Source: Buxus sempervirens (lineage: Eukaryota; Streptophyta; Magnoliopsida; Buxales; Buxaceae). Taken from it: DNA of 64,000 nucleotides. Below, piece by piece: positions 33,361-44,695 of this stretch (position 1 is the stretch's first letter; each line of letters opens with the position of its first letter). Under the pieces are notes generated by a model. It was not told the origin of the DNA. It saw nothing but the letters and a program-made list of their open reading frames with translations, and did no database searches. The stretch is taken from the NCBI GenBank assembly GCA_947561395.2, contig OX387193.1, positions 34,670,255 through 34,734,254 on the forward strand, read 5' to 3'. A program made the translations under genes and the position numbers.

Positions 33361-35795
33361 TGTAGCACCCCAAATTGCACTATAACATGAGATAACAATA
33401 AAATGAATTTTTTAAATGATCTGTTTGAGCTTTTACAAGTGCCAAAAACTCAAAAGTATTCAAAAGGGTGCTGACCGCACATGTTATGCGATTTTCAGCT
33501 ATTTGGTTTCGACCGCACTGTATATGCGGTTGCGACCGCACACAGTGCGGTTTTGGTCCATGCTTCGCGCATGCATGCAAGTGGGCTGCCACGTGGCAAC
33601 CAGGCCGTTAGGCTGTTGGGCTGTTAGGCCACACTGGCAGTCATCATTAGTGTGCAACTAAATTTGGACCGCCCTGTATGTGCGGTGTGTGGAGGTTTGT
33701 GCTGCTACCGCAAACAAAGGGCGGTTTGTCAAACCGCACTGTGCATGCGATTTCTGTCAAATTGGTCATTTGCGCAAAGACTTGAGATCTGAGCCTTATT
33801 TAGGCAACTTACCTCTCTCTGGAAGACCTGATCTCCCTAGTTTGCCCTCAGAAACTTATAGAATTACTCCAATTCATGCCCTTGTTGTGAATTGGAATAA
33901 TCTAGAAGCATTTATTGGCCTATCCTTGGGTCTTTTATACCCTCGGCTGTACTTATAAATAGAGGAATCCTCCTCTTGCAAAGGGCTAATAATTTGAAGC
34001 TTGGAAGCTCTGCAAGAAGAAGTGAAGCTCTGCTAGATTGCTTGCTCAAGACATTCAAGTTACTAAGGTAAGCTTCTACCTCCTTCTTCTTCTTTCTTAC
34101 TTCATTACAAGCACTCTCATCTTCTACCTTTCTGTAGCATAAGGCCATGAGTGTGTGTGCCAACCCAAACCTCTTCTAAAGTACCTAATAATCCTCTCTA
34201 GCCGTAAAACGTGAAGAGAGAGCTTGGGGAAATATATGTTGGAATGAATCTTCTAGGATAGAACCTTGTTTGAATGATATACATTGATCTCATGTTCATG
34301 AATGATCTGGTGTGATTTGAATTTAGATCTGAATAAAATGCAAGGATTCATGCTCTCTATAGCAATGGATCCAGATCTTCTTCAACAAATTGTTTTCCAC
34401 CATGTACACACACTTTTCACCTCTTTTTGTCAAAAGTAGGTTAGATCTAGGATTTTCCATGTTCAATATGGAAGATCTGAAATCCATGGCCTTAAAATGA
34501 ATTTCTAGGACTTCATGAGTTCTTCCTATTGATCTCAAACCATTTTTAGTCGAATTCATTGCACATATACACTGATTAGGCTTGATTTCACTCAAATTTT
34601 CAAAACCTGGACAACACCTGTGGCCTGTCTTAAAATACTCATATATTCATCATCCGGATGAATTTTTGAGTGATTCTAAAGACATGTAATAGGTGGATGT
34701 GTCTAGTTATTGCTTGCAAAATTTCAGTAATTTCTATGGAGCCACTTTTTGACACCATCTTATCTAAGTCGACAGGTCAGTTCAGATCAGAATGCTAAAC
34801 TTGCTGCTTAGATCGAGCACCATTTGCTCATTTTAATTCGGATTCGAATGGTTTTTGTCTCTATATTTTCCTTTGTGAGTCTATTTTCAAATCTAACTAG
34901 TTTCAAGAGTTTTAACTTGGATTTGTGTCCTGTGTGTTTGATTGACTCAAAGCTGCTCTATAGCAGAATTCTGAGTTAATCAGTGATCCTCTAAGCATGT
35001 TTGGGAGGTCACACAGGTCACCAATGGATGAGGTTTTGTGTGAGGCCTAGTTTGTTGGAAAGATGGCACCACATAATTCATTCATACAGGTTTTTAGCAA
35101 TTTATATGGAGCTGATTTCCGTGAGAAGAGTCTCAAAGTAGGGCACTCGTCACTTTTTCTGATTTTCAATAGCAGATTTGCTTGAATATTTCCCTCTTGC
35201 TTTTAATCGGATTAATCTGAATTTTCCAATGAGTATTCTACTTCATATCAACTTCCTATTGGCTTTGGTTTCATTGAATTTGAATTTAAATCAAAGGACT
35301 TATGGTTGATCAAAGTTTTTCCAGCTATTATAGCCTTATCTCATTTGATCTTTTCTAGATTAGTTTCAAATTGATTTTCTTTAATCTTTACTTTGATTTT
35401 CTGTTTAATCAGGAAGTCCTAGAGGTGATGGATCCAAAGAGAGAGTCTAGGTTTTATTGGATTACTCATATGGAGAAATCACATATGTGTTTGTTTTTCT
35501 TTAAGTCCTTTTGATTGATTGATTAGCAAGTACCTATTTGAGCATGAACAGCATATGGCAACCGTCTTGTATAGATGAATGGGGGTGCCTAACACCTTCC
35601 CCTACTCATAACCAAATCCCCTTACCTGATCTCTGGATTTAATCCGAATTAGAGTTGCTTTAAACTCTATTTTGCTTTATTATAATCCCTTTGGTGTCCA
35701 TTCACACCTTAACTTGAATGGTGGCGACTCCGAACTTTTTATAAACCCCGTGTGATGATAAGGAAGTCATCTAGGTGATTTTTCCATGTCTCACA
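33361..35795 (+). mobile_element. Solo LTR T2, Tat-type Ty3/gypsy, TSD CCACT
   Basis: It runs from TGTAGCACCCCAAATTGCAC to CATGTCTCACA, bordered by exact CCACT pentamers (33356-33360, 35796-35800). It aligns along its length with T1 (2,435 versus 2,418 bp), with TATAAATA at 33954-33961 and GGTGGCGACTCC near the end. Its divergence from T1 and its own target duplication show the two are separate insertions. Confidence 0.9.
33473..33752 (+). repeat. Dyad-word cassette of solo LTR T2 (ACCGC..GCGGT)
   Basis: Six words, five of them 21 nt and one about 19 nt, use ACCGCA/TGCGGT arms, as at 33511-33531 (spacer CTGTATA). They occupy the same LTR interval as in T1 but have drifted in sequence. Confidence 0.8.
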
Positions 35796-36601
35796 CCACT
35801 AGAGAAGGTGAGGTCGACCAAGACCAAACTTTAATTGAGAATTAGTATATTGGTTTGAAGAGCGTGAAGGGTATAATGTTTGGTGAAGAGGTCTAACCAT
35901 GGGTTTAAGGAGAAGGTTATTTAGGTAAATAGGTTTCTTTAGGGATATGTTGAGTTGCTAAAAACCTAAAAGCAAAACAACTCAAAAATTTCGGCTATTC
36001 ATTTTCACGTCCAAAGAAAAAAAGGAAGAGAACAACCACCACCCACGTTTCTTCCCCTATACGTGTGTTAAACCCTAACCTTCTAGCATTCTTGGAACAG
36101 ATCGGAAGAAGAAGGAAAAGAGAGATTTTGTTCGGGTTTAAGGTAAGAAACAATTGATTCATGGTTTCGTTTAGTTTGTAGATTTCTAAGTTTTGAATGT
36201 TGAACTTGTATGTTTAAGGGAGTTGCTATGTTCGTTTGGAACTGTAGAAGGTGATTCTTAAAGTTGTTGGAGAAGATTTAATCAAAGAAGAGTAGTAAGT
36301 AGTCCCTTTAAAGATTGCAAAAACAGATTTCGTATTTATTCGATGATCGTGTTTATTCGCATGTTTGATGATCCGTTTGCGTATTATACTGTGTTTTAGT
36401 TGTTCTAACATGTTTATGAAGTACTCTTGAATGATTTAGTATGGTTTTGATGCTATAGATTTCCAGTTTTCGATTTTAGAAGGATTTACGCAACTTTCAG
36501 AAAATTCAGAATTTGTATTTCGCGACAGGCCGCTCGAGTGCCCATATGGATCTCGAGAGTGTGTTCATGAGCACTCGATACCGCTCAAGCAACATTGAGC
36601 G

Positions 36602-38775
36602 GTATTTATGGATGATTTCTCTATCTTTGGTAATTCTTTTGAAGGATGTTTGACTAACTTACAAGCTGTTTTGGCCAGGTGTAAAGAAAAGAATCTACTA
36701 CTCAATTGGGAAAAGTGCCAATTTATGGTTCAGCAAGGTATTGTTCTTGGTCACATAGTGTCACATAGGGGTTTAGAGGTTGACAAATCTAAGGTAGACC
36801 TGATTGCTAAACTACCCACTCCCAAAACAGTGAAGGACATTAGGGCTTTCTTAGGACATGCTGGTTTTTATAGAAGGTTTATAAAAAATTTTAGTTCTAT
36901 CTCTAAGCCCTTGTGTCAATTGCTTCAGCATGACACTGTTTTTGAGTGGACTAGTGAGCATCAAGACTCCTTTGATAGGCTGAAAACTTTGCTTACCACA
37001 GCCCCTATCATGCAACCTCCAGATTGGTCTCTTCCTTTTGAGATCATGTGTGATGCTAGTGATTATGCTATAGGAGCTGTTTTAGGACAGCGTAGAGATA
37101 AGCTCCCTTTTGTCATTTATTATGCAAGCAAATCTTTAAATGAAGCTCAAAAAAATTACTCCACAACTGAGAAAGAGTTGCTTGCAATTGTTTTTGCTTT
37201 GGAAAAGTTTAGAGCTTATATTATTGGGTCTCCTATAATTATTTTTACTGACCATGCTGCTTTAAAGTATTTGTTCACTAAGAAGGATGCTAAACCAAGG
37301 CTGATTAGATGGGTGTTACTCCTTCAAGAATTCAACATCACAATAAAGGATAAGAAGGGAGTGGAGAATGTTGTTGCTGATCACTTATCAAGGCTTACTT
37401 TTTCTGAAATTGAACCATCTATTCCTATATCTGATTCTTTTCCTTATGAGCATATACTTGCTATTAATTCCATCCCTTGGTATGCTGACATTGTGAATTT
37501 CTTGGTGACAGGTCAAACACCTCCCAAGTGGACTTCTCAAGACTTAAAAAGGTTCAGATCAGAGATTAAGTACTTTTTCTATGATGATCCATATTTGTTT
37601 AAGTATTGTTCTGATCAAATCATCCGTAGGTGTGTTCCCGATAATGATATACATGCTGTTTTGCTTTCTTGTCATTCTGAAGCATGTGGAGGACATTTTT
37701 CTGCCCATAAAACAATTGCAAAGGTCCTCCAATCTGGTTTGTATTGGCCTAATATGTTTAAGGATGCTTTGAATTTTGTAAAACTTGTGAGCCATGTCAA
37801 AAGTTAGGGGGATAACTAGGAGAAACATGATGCCTTTGCAACCTGTTTTAATCCTAGAAATCTTTGATTGTTAGGGGCTTGATTTCATGGGACCTTTCCC
37901 TTCATCTTTTGGGTATTTGTATATCTTGGTAGCTGTAGACTATGTTTCTAAGTGGGTTGAGGCCATTCCATGTAGAAAGAATGATCACCAAGTGGTGATT
38001 AGGTTTCTAAAAGAGAACATCTTGGCTAGGTTTGGCATGCCTAAGGCTATCATTAGTGACAACAGAACTCCCTTTTGTAACAAGCCTTTTGCTTCCCTCT
38101 TGAGGAAACATGGAATCCACCATAAAGTGTCTACACCATACCACCCCCAAACAAATGGGCAAGCTGAGTTAGCAAATAGGGAAATCAAGCAAATCCTTAA
38201 GAAAACAGTTAACCCAAGGAGAAAAGATTGGTCTTTGCATTTGATATATGCCTTGTGGGCATATAGGACAGCTTATAAGACCATTTTAGGAATGTCCCCC
38301 TATAGGCTAGTGTATGGCAAAGCATGCCACTTACCTGTGGAACTTGAGCACAAAGCTTATTGGGCCATAAAAAGGGTTAATTTTGACCTTGACAAGGCCG
38401 GTTCCTTGAGGAAGCTCCAAATTTCATAATTAGATGAGTTGAGGAGGAATGCTTATGAGAATTCTAAGTTAGCCAAGGAACACATGAAGATTTTGCATGA
38501 TAGGCACATTCAGAGGAAGTCATTTGAACCTAACCAACAAGTTTTGCTTTATAATTCTAGACTTCATTTGTTTCCTGGTAAGTTGAGGTCCAGATGGAGT
38601 GGTCCTTATGTTGTGAAAACAGTCTTTCCCCATGGTGTTGTAGAAATCTTCAATCCTCAAAATGGGAATGTTTGTTACGGTGAATGGCCAAAGACTTAAA
38701 CCTTTCTTGGCTAATTTCTCCACCGAGGACACCACCATCCACTTGCAAGACCCCACTTACCCAAGTCTTGTTTAG
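36602..38775 (+). pseudogene. Athila-type Ty3/gypsy pol, 5'-truncated (RT end, RNase H, integrase)
   Basis: The frame enters inside reverse transcriptase at [10 protein letters not shown], the Athila form of the catalytic YxDD box. RNase H keeps its four acidic residues (CDASD, TEKELL, FTDHAA, VADHLS). The integrase zinc-binding part starts HSEACGGHF and is broken by a frameshift near 37790-37880. The core then gives LDFMGPF, ISDN and GQAELANRE, so all three catalytic acids remain. Further stops at 38429 and 38697 split the C-terminal part, which ends near 38775. The gene lacks its N-terminal half and cannot make a working polyprotein. Confidence 0.9.
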
Positions 38776-41700
38776 ATTAGTCCTAGATAGTTTTTTTTTA
38801 CTTTCTTTTTGTTTTGCTTATTTACTTTTGTTTTTATTTCTTGTTTTGAGTTAAACTTTTCTTTAGTTTAACTTCTTAGTTTTTTAGTTTATTTTCTTTA
38901 CCAAGTTCAGCTTATTTTAGGTAAATTCTCCTTTTATTGTTTTTAATTTGTGCTTAAAGTAGTGCTTTAATTTTGTTGGAATCTATTTTTAATTTCATTG
39001 AATTTCCCCAATGTTCCAAAGTGTGTTTGAGTTTTTTTTTTCTTTCATAATCAACCGTAGTAGCACAGGTGCTGACAAAGAATTTCATATGCTAAACTCA
39101 TGAAAGGGGTTGTTCATGAAAGAAATGGAAGGAATGGGACTTGCTGGTCCCAAGAGGTGGAAAGGAAGACTTGGGGTGATTCTCAGAAAAAAAAAAAAGA
39201 GTTTTTGAAGGTTCTATACTGGAGTTTGAGAGAGAATTTGATGGAGGTAATCATGATGAGTTAAAGGATTTTGGTCCTAGAATAGGATCTGATTGGAATA
39301 AAATTGGCAACCAAGTTTTTGAAGGCAGGTTTAGGTTGCTCTGTAAAGCTCCAGTTTGATATGAGTTTCAATTGCTCTTAAAGTTAACTAGGCAACCTGA
39401 ATGTGATATGGTAGCAAGCTTTCCTACTGATGTTCATGTCCTCCAGAAGCTTGATAGTCATTGGACATATTTGGATTAGATAATATCAGGAGAGCTTGAA
39501 GATGAAGATAGACCCTGGGAATCAGTGCAGAAGTGAATTCCATAACCTGAACCATTTGCACCAGCATTGGAAGGTCAAGTATTAAATGATGAAAGCTGTC
39601 CAGGTTGTTGCTATTGTAATTGATGTGATGAAAGCTGTCCAAGTTGCTGCTATTGTAATTGATGTGATGAAAGCTGTTCATTAGGTGTTCATGGGAACAA
39701 GAGATCTTTCCCCTGCTAATTTTGCATTTGAGCTTCTCAAGTGAGATTCAAGGTAGCTAAGTGCCTCATTGAATTTAAAACAGAACAGCTGTGTTCGGGT
39801 ACTCGGGGAATCCTCAACTTGGCTAGTTCCATGGTAATTAAGATTGTTCAGGCAAAAAATCTCAGACCTGAACCTAAATGGAAATGGGAAAAGGTAGTTG
39901 ACCTCCACTTTCAGCATCCAACATGGTTAAGGAACAAAAGGAAAAGGCTATCACAGCCAATGGGGTAACCCCTGCACTATTACCTCCTATAGTAATGAGT
40001 TTGCTGTCAGATTTTTCAGCAAGAACATGAGCACACACCATGGGCTACTTTGGTTCAAAGTACTTAACAAGCTATGATCAACTTCTAGCTTAAGAAACCA
40101 TTTCATCTAAGTTGCATCAGGTTTACCTAAAGCTCAGGTTATTTCAAAGGTTGAGCATTGTGTTTGTTTCAAGTTGGATTAAGGGGTTTTTGCTTCCACA
40201 AAAATCTGGGAAACATGAAGGATTTGAGATCTTTAAAAATTGAGTATGGTTGCAAGTGCCTAGGCTTGTTGTCAGATCAAATTCATGCTTGTACAGATCA
40301 ACCTAAGGTTCAAGTTAGCTCATTGCACAGGACTGCTTTGCTGCTACACAATCAAGTAAGAAGATCAAAAATAGATCAGGTATTGGTAGCAGGCAAAAAA
40401 AAATGAGGACTTGATTTTCTCAAGGCAACATGGGTAATTTGGATCACTAATTGTTTCAAATTCAAGGGAACAAGCTAACATGTGAACATTCATAAACCTG
40501 AGAAGGATAAGGATCAGGTTGCTGTCAATACTCCAAGCAGTGGATGGAAGGTACTCTCATGCCCTGAAATAACCCAACCAAGGACAGATCAGGTTCAGAG
40601 AGTTTGGATTTGTTCTACAAGCCATTTAAGAGCTTGGGCATTTGTGAGTGAAGTCCACAGGCCATTTATGGGAGAGCATTGTTAGATGTTATGAGCAGAA
40701 GCAAGAGAGAAGTCAGATGTAAACTTCTAGTGAAGAAATTCAAGCTTGAGTTTTACTACAATTCACTTTTGTTGCTGGTATATGCTAGAAGGAAGTGTAA
40801 AAAATGGCTGAAAGGATCTTCTCAAGGATGGTGCACTTGGTCAACATGGAATTCAGAGATGTTATGAGCTTAGAGCTTGCATTCACAAGTGGTTAGACCA
40901 GAAAAGGAAGACTTGAAGCTGCTGAATACAGCAACTGTCAAATCTGATTACACAGGCAGAACCATATTGGATTTGGTATTGTTGCATTCAAACTCCACCA
41001 ATGGAACCTCAGCTCAGCTCAGTGATATTTTGAACCCCAATATTGTTAACTCAATGCTCAAATCAGCTCAATGTACAGGCAAGAACCACCCTCTTGATCA
41101 CCCTCATCTAGGAGATCCAAAAACCCCTTGCAGTTCAGATTTTTACCCTAAAAATAGGGTCAAACCTGATTCAATCTGTAAGGAGTTGGAATGCATGCCA
41201 CACACCATTGGAAAGCCCTATCAGTCTAGTTTCTAACACATCAAACGGTGTGTCATTTAGAGCTTTCTAGAGGAACCTATGGCCATTTTACTAAAGGGGG
41301 TTTTGAGCACCTGTTGTGGTAAAAACAACCTTTATATTTTGAAAGTTGGGAAACTCAACTCTGGATTGGTTCCAACAAAATCAAGGAAACAAGGAGGGTT
41401 TCATGGCCTTAAAAATTGATGAGATGAGGGAGCATTAAATCCTTAAAAAACAAATCAGGGGATGTTACTGAACCAAGTTATGTTATGGAATGTATACTGA
41501 ATTAGCTGGGTGACAGTAATGCATAGATTTGATTATAGTTGGACAGTGATTCCCTCACACTACAGGGAGTAGACATCAAATTGGAAAAGCTCATTGTGTG
41601 GGGCAACTTGTGAACTAGAAAAGCAGTACAAAGTTGAGAGAATTAGCTTTGTTTTGGGTGTATTTTGTATCTCACCATGCTGTCAAGAGCAAGAACAACA

Positions 41701-41809
41701 GAAAAATGCCTTGCATCATTCTTTGGTTTGACTTTACCATGGATCATCCTCAGAATCTGCACAATCTCATCCCACTCCATATTTTTCAGGTGATATTATC
41801 TAAACACCA
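38776..41809 (+). mobile_element. Athila 3' region downstream of pol, first part
   Basis: This interval lies between pol and the 3' LTR of the Athila element, where env-like genes sit in complete members. Only short broken frames remain (for example 40877-41236, 119 codons) and no env-like domain or membrane segment was recognised. A 39-bp unit (GATGAAAGCTGTCC..) is repeated about three times at 39588-39680. The region is cut at 41809 by solo LTR U2. Confidence 0.55.
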
Positions 41810-41901
41810 TGTAAGCACCTCATTTTTGCGCTCCCAGAAAAAAAAAAAAACCAAAAATGCAAACCCTGGACAGAAAGTCAAACCCTAAGGGGTGAAAAGT
41901 T

Positions 41902-42775
41902 GACTTTTTGATCAAGTCAAAATTGGCCACCTTGCTTTATCTCAATGAATAGAGAATCCCGACACGAGTCCAACGCAACTGGGTTTGCAGGAATCGGAGT
42001 CCGGATGAAGGTTCTGCGGGCGGTCAAACTTAAGGGAAAGCCAAGAGTTGACTTTTTCTTAAATTCCGTGCCAAGTACCTAGCTTTATACCATTGGATAG
42101 AGAATCTCGACACGGTTCCAACGCAACTGAGTTTGCAGGAATCGGGGTCCGGATGAAGGTTCTGCGGGCGGTCAAACCTAAGCAGAGCAAAAAGTTGACT
42201 TTCTGCTAAAATCCGATCCAGAGGCCCACCCCTAGGTCATTGGATAGAGAATCTCGACACGGTTCCAACGCAACTGAGTTTGCAGGAATCGGGGTCCGGA
42301 TGAAGGTTCGGCGGGCGGTCAAACTTAAGGAAAAGCCGAGAGTTGACTTTTCGTCGAATTCCGTGCCAAGTACCTTGCTTTATATCATTGGATAGAGGAT
42401 CCCGACACGATTCCAGCGCAACTGAGTTTGCAGGAATCGGAGTCCGGATGAAGGTTCTGCGGGCAGTCAAACTTGGGCGAAGCCAAAAGTTGACTTTCTG
42501 CCAAAATCCAATCCAGAGGCCTCGCTTTATATCATTGGATAGAGGATCCCGACACGATTCCAGCGCAACTGAGTTTGCAGGAATCGGAGTCCGGATGAAG
42601 GTTCTGCGGGCAGTCAAACTTGGGCGAAGCCAAAAGATGACTTTCTGGTGAAATCCGATCCAGGTGCTTACCCCCATGCCATTGGATAGAGGGCTCCGAT
42701 ACGATTCTAACGCAACTGAGTTTGCCCAAATCGGAGCCCGGATGAAGAAGATATGAGCTGACGAAATTCCCGAGC
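41902..42775. repeat. Six tandem units of about 147 bp inside LTR U2
   Basis: The TGACTTT landmark recurs at 41901, 42049, 42196, 42344, 42491 and 42638, giving steps of 148, 147, 148, 147 and 147 bp. Each unit contains GACACG(A/G)(T/G)TCCAACGCAACTG-type sequence and GGAATCGG(A/G)GTCCGGATGAAG. LTR U1 has two related units at 30492-30770. Confidence 0.9.
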
Positions 42776-43015
42776 AACAAAACCAGCAAACTGCGCACGT
42801 GGCAAAAAGCTGCACACGTGGCGAGTTGCGCAGGAAAATATCTCGGGGATCAAATCCGTAAATATCTAAACATTCAAAATATCCCAGGGACCAATCTGAA
42901 AGTATCTGAAAATATCTGAATAAAATAATATTAAACCTAAATATCTCAGGGACCATATCCTAATTTTCAGATTTTTAAGACAAACCCGCTGCGGCATTTA
43001 ATGATTTAATCATTA

Positions 43016-43036
43016 TGTCGCTCGCACCGAGCGACA
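43016..43036. repeat. Dyad word upstream of the TATA box in LTR U2
   Basis: GTCGCTCG-CAC-CGAGCGAC is a perfect dyad with 8-nt arms, followed by GCTCGGCGCGAGC about 10 bp on. It occupies the place of the GCCCGTA cluster in U1, about 55 bp before TATAAAAG. Confidence 0.7.
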
Positions 43037-43779
43037 GGAGCTCGGCGCGAGCTGGGCGCCGAAGTGGGCGGATGCCCATTTCTCCTTCTATAAAAGCCAC
43101 AACCCCCTTCATTGCAGGGGGTTCGGATTGTTGGAGGTTCTGCATTTTTTGGGTTCGGCATTTCTTGGGGGTTGGACATTCTGTTGTCCTTCGGCACTCG
43201 AAGGTAGTCTGGGCTACCATCTTCCTCGAAGAAACCACACTCTTGGCCATTCCCTTCTTCCCCTTCCTCCTCGTCAAACCCGAAGGTAATCTTGCTCTTG
43301 GTGTGAGAAGGAGGCTCCGGCTGCAGCTCGTTGGCTCCAAGGGACCCTCCGGCCTACTCTACAAAGACCTGGAACCAAGGTGAGCTCTCCATTTTCTTTT
43401 GTTCAATATATATATAAATCAGGCTTCCCATGCATCTCTGATATCTTGTTTGTCATTGTTTGTTTGATTCGAATTCGAAGGGGAGCATGTTCCCTGTGAT
43501 CGCACCTCTCTTGTATCCCGATAAAACCCCCCTTTCCCTTCTTCCTTAATCGTGTTTTGTTAGTTAGTGTTTTGTTTTCAAAGTTTTATGCATGTTCTGT
43601 GATGTTTGGGTGTTCGGATTTGTAGGTTTGCAAAGAGGTTTGATCCTCACAACTTAGGTTAGATTAATTTCAAAGTATGTTAGAGGTCTGCTGGGGTTCT
43701 AAGGATCCCCAGAAACCAGTTACAGAGCTTAAAACCAGTCGGAAATGGAGTTTGGAGAGAAAAAACAGAGAGTCAGGGT

Positions 43780-44340
43780 CTGCGCTGAGCTCACGCTCAC
43801 CTCGCGCTGAGCTCGCGCTCACCTAGCTTGGGTCCGCTCACCTCGCGCTCACCTCACGCTCACCTCATGCTCACCTAAAATTGGATGCGCTCACCTCGCG
43901 CTCACCTCGTGCTCACCTAAAATTGGATGCGCTCACCTCGCGCTCACCTCGCGCTCACCTCGTGCTCACCTAAAATTGGATGCGCTCACCTCGCGCTCAC
44001 CTCATGCTCACCTAAAATTGGATGCGCTCACCTCGCGCTCACCTCGTGCTCAGCTCGTGCTCACCTAAAATTGGGTGCGCTCACCTTGCGCTCACCTCAT
44101 GCTCACCTAAAATTGGATGCGCTCACCTCGCGCTCACCTCGTGCTCAGCTCGTGCTCACCTAAAATTGGGTGCGCTCACCTCGCGCTCACCTCATGCTCA
44201 CCTAAAATTGGATGCGCTCACCTCGCGCTCACCTCGCGCTCACCTCATGCTCACCTAAAATTGGATGCGCTCACCTCGCGCTCACCTCATGCTCACCTAA
44301 AATTGGATGCGCTCACCTCGCGCTCACCTCGATTTTTGGG
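43780..44340. repeat. GCTCACCTCGC minisatellite with alternating 42/53-bp order (95-bp higher-order unit)
   Basis: The basic word is an 11-mer CGCGCTCACCT with T or G variants, punctuated by CCTAAAATTGG(A/G)TG. That punctuation recurs at 43877, 43919, 43972, 44014, 44067, 44109, 44162, 44204, 44257 and 44299. The steps are 42, 53, 42, 53, 42, 53, 42, 53, 42, i.e. a strict 95-bp higher-order repeat; the long form has one extra 11-mer. It is open in several frames but is not a gene. Confidence 0.95.
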
Positions 44341-44344
44341 TGCG

Positions 44345-44695
44345 CCCACCTCACCTTTACCTTAAAAAAATCCCAAAAATGCCCTTTACCTTAAAAAAAT
44401 CCCAAAAATGCCCTTTACCTTAAATGAAATCCCGAAAATGCCCTTTACCTTAAAAAAATCCCGAAAATGCCCTTTACCTTAAAAAATCCCAAAAATGCCC
44501 TTTACCTTAAATGAAATCCCGAAAATGCCCTTTACCTTAAAAAATCCCGAAAATGCCCTTTACCTTAAATAAAATCCCGAAAATGCCCTTTACCCTGAAA
44601 AATCCCGAAAATGCCCTTTACCTTAAATAAAATCCCGAAAATGCCCTTTACCTTAAAAAATCCCGAAAATGCCCTTTACCTTGATAAATCCCTCC
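44345..44695. repeat. About 12 tandem units of about 29 bp
   Basis: The unit is close to CCCTTTACCTTAAAAAATCCC plus GAAAATG. It starts directly after the 95-bp array and is AT-rich, in contrast to it. Confidence 0.9.

Larger units (their letters stand above)
33111..36600 (+). mobile_element. Family G LTR copy 5, split by solo LTR T2 and fused to Athila pol
   Basis: The LTR starts TGTAAAACCCCAAAATTTT at 33111, is interrupted at 33361-35795, and resumes at 35801 (AGAGAAGGTGAGG..). It ends inside its dyad cassette: a perfect 22-nt word with arms CCGCTCAA/TTGAGCGG occupies the last bases before 36602. The next codons are reverse transcriptase. The rest of the LTR is missing. Confidence 0.6.

Noticed and set aside
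26424..35795. T1 and T2 as the two LTRs of one element with a 4.5-kb interior
   Set aside because: Each has its own perfect and different target duplication (CCTAT, CCACT) and neither is followed by a primer-binding site or preceded by a polypurine tract.
43780..44340. CRISPR-like array
   Set aside because: The DNA is eukaryotic, the units are contiguous tandem repeats without unique spacers, and they lie in an LTR.
43927..44394. A set of overlapping plus-strand frames encoding repeats of RSPRAHLALTSC type
   Set aside because: They are translations of the 11-mer minisatellite inside a solo LTR; the frames follow the 95-bp period and have no gene structure.
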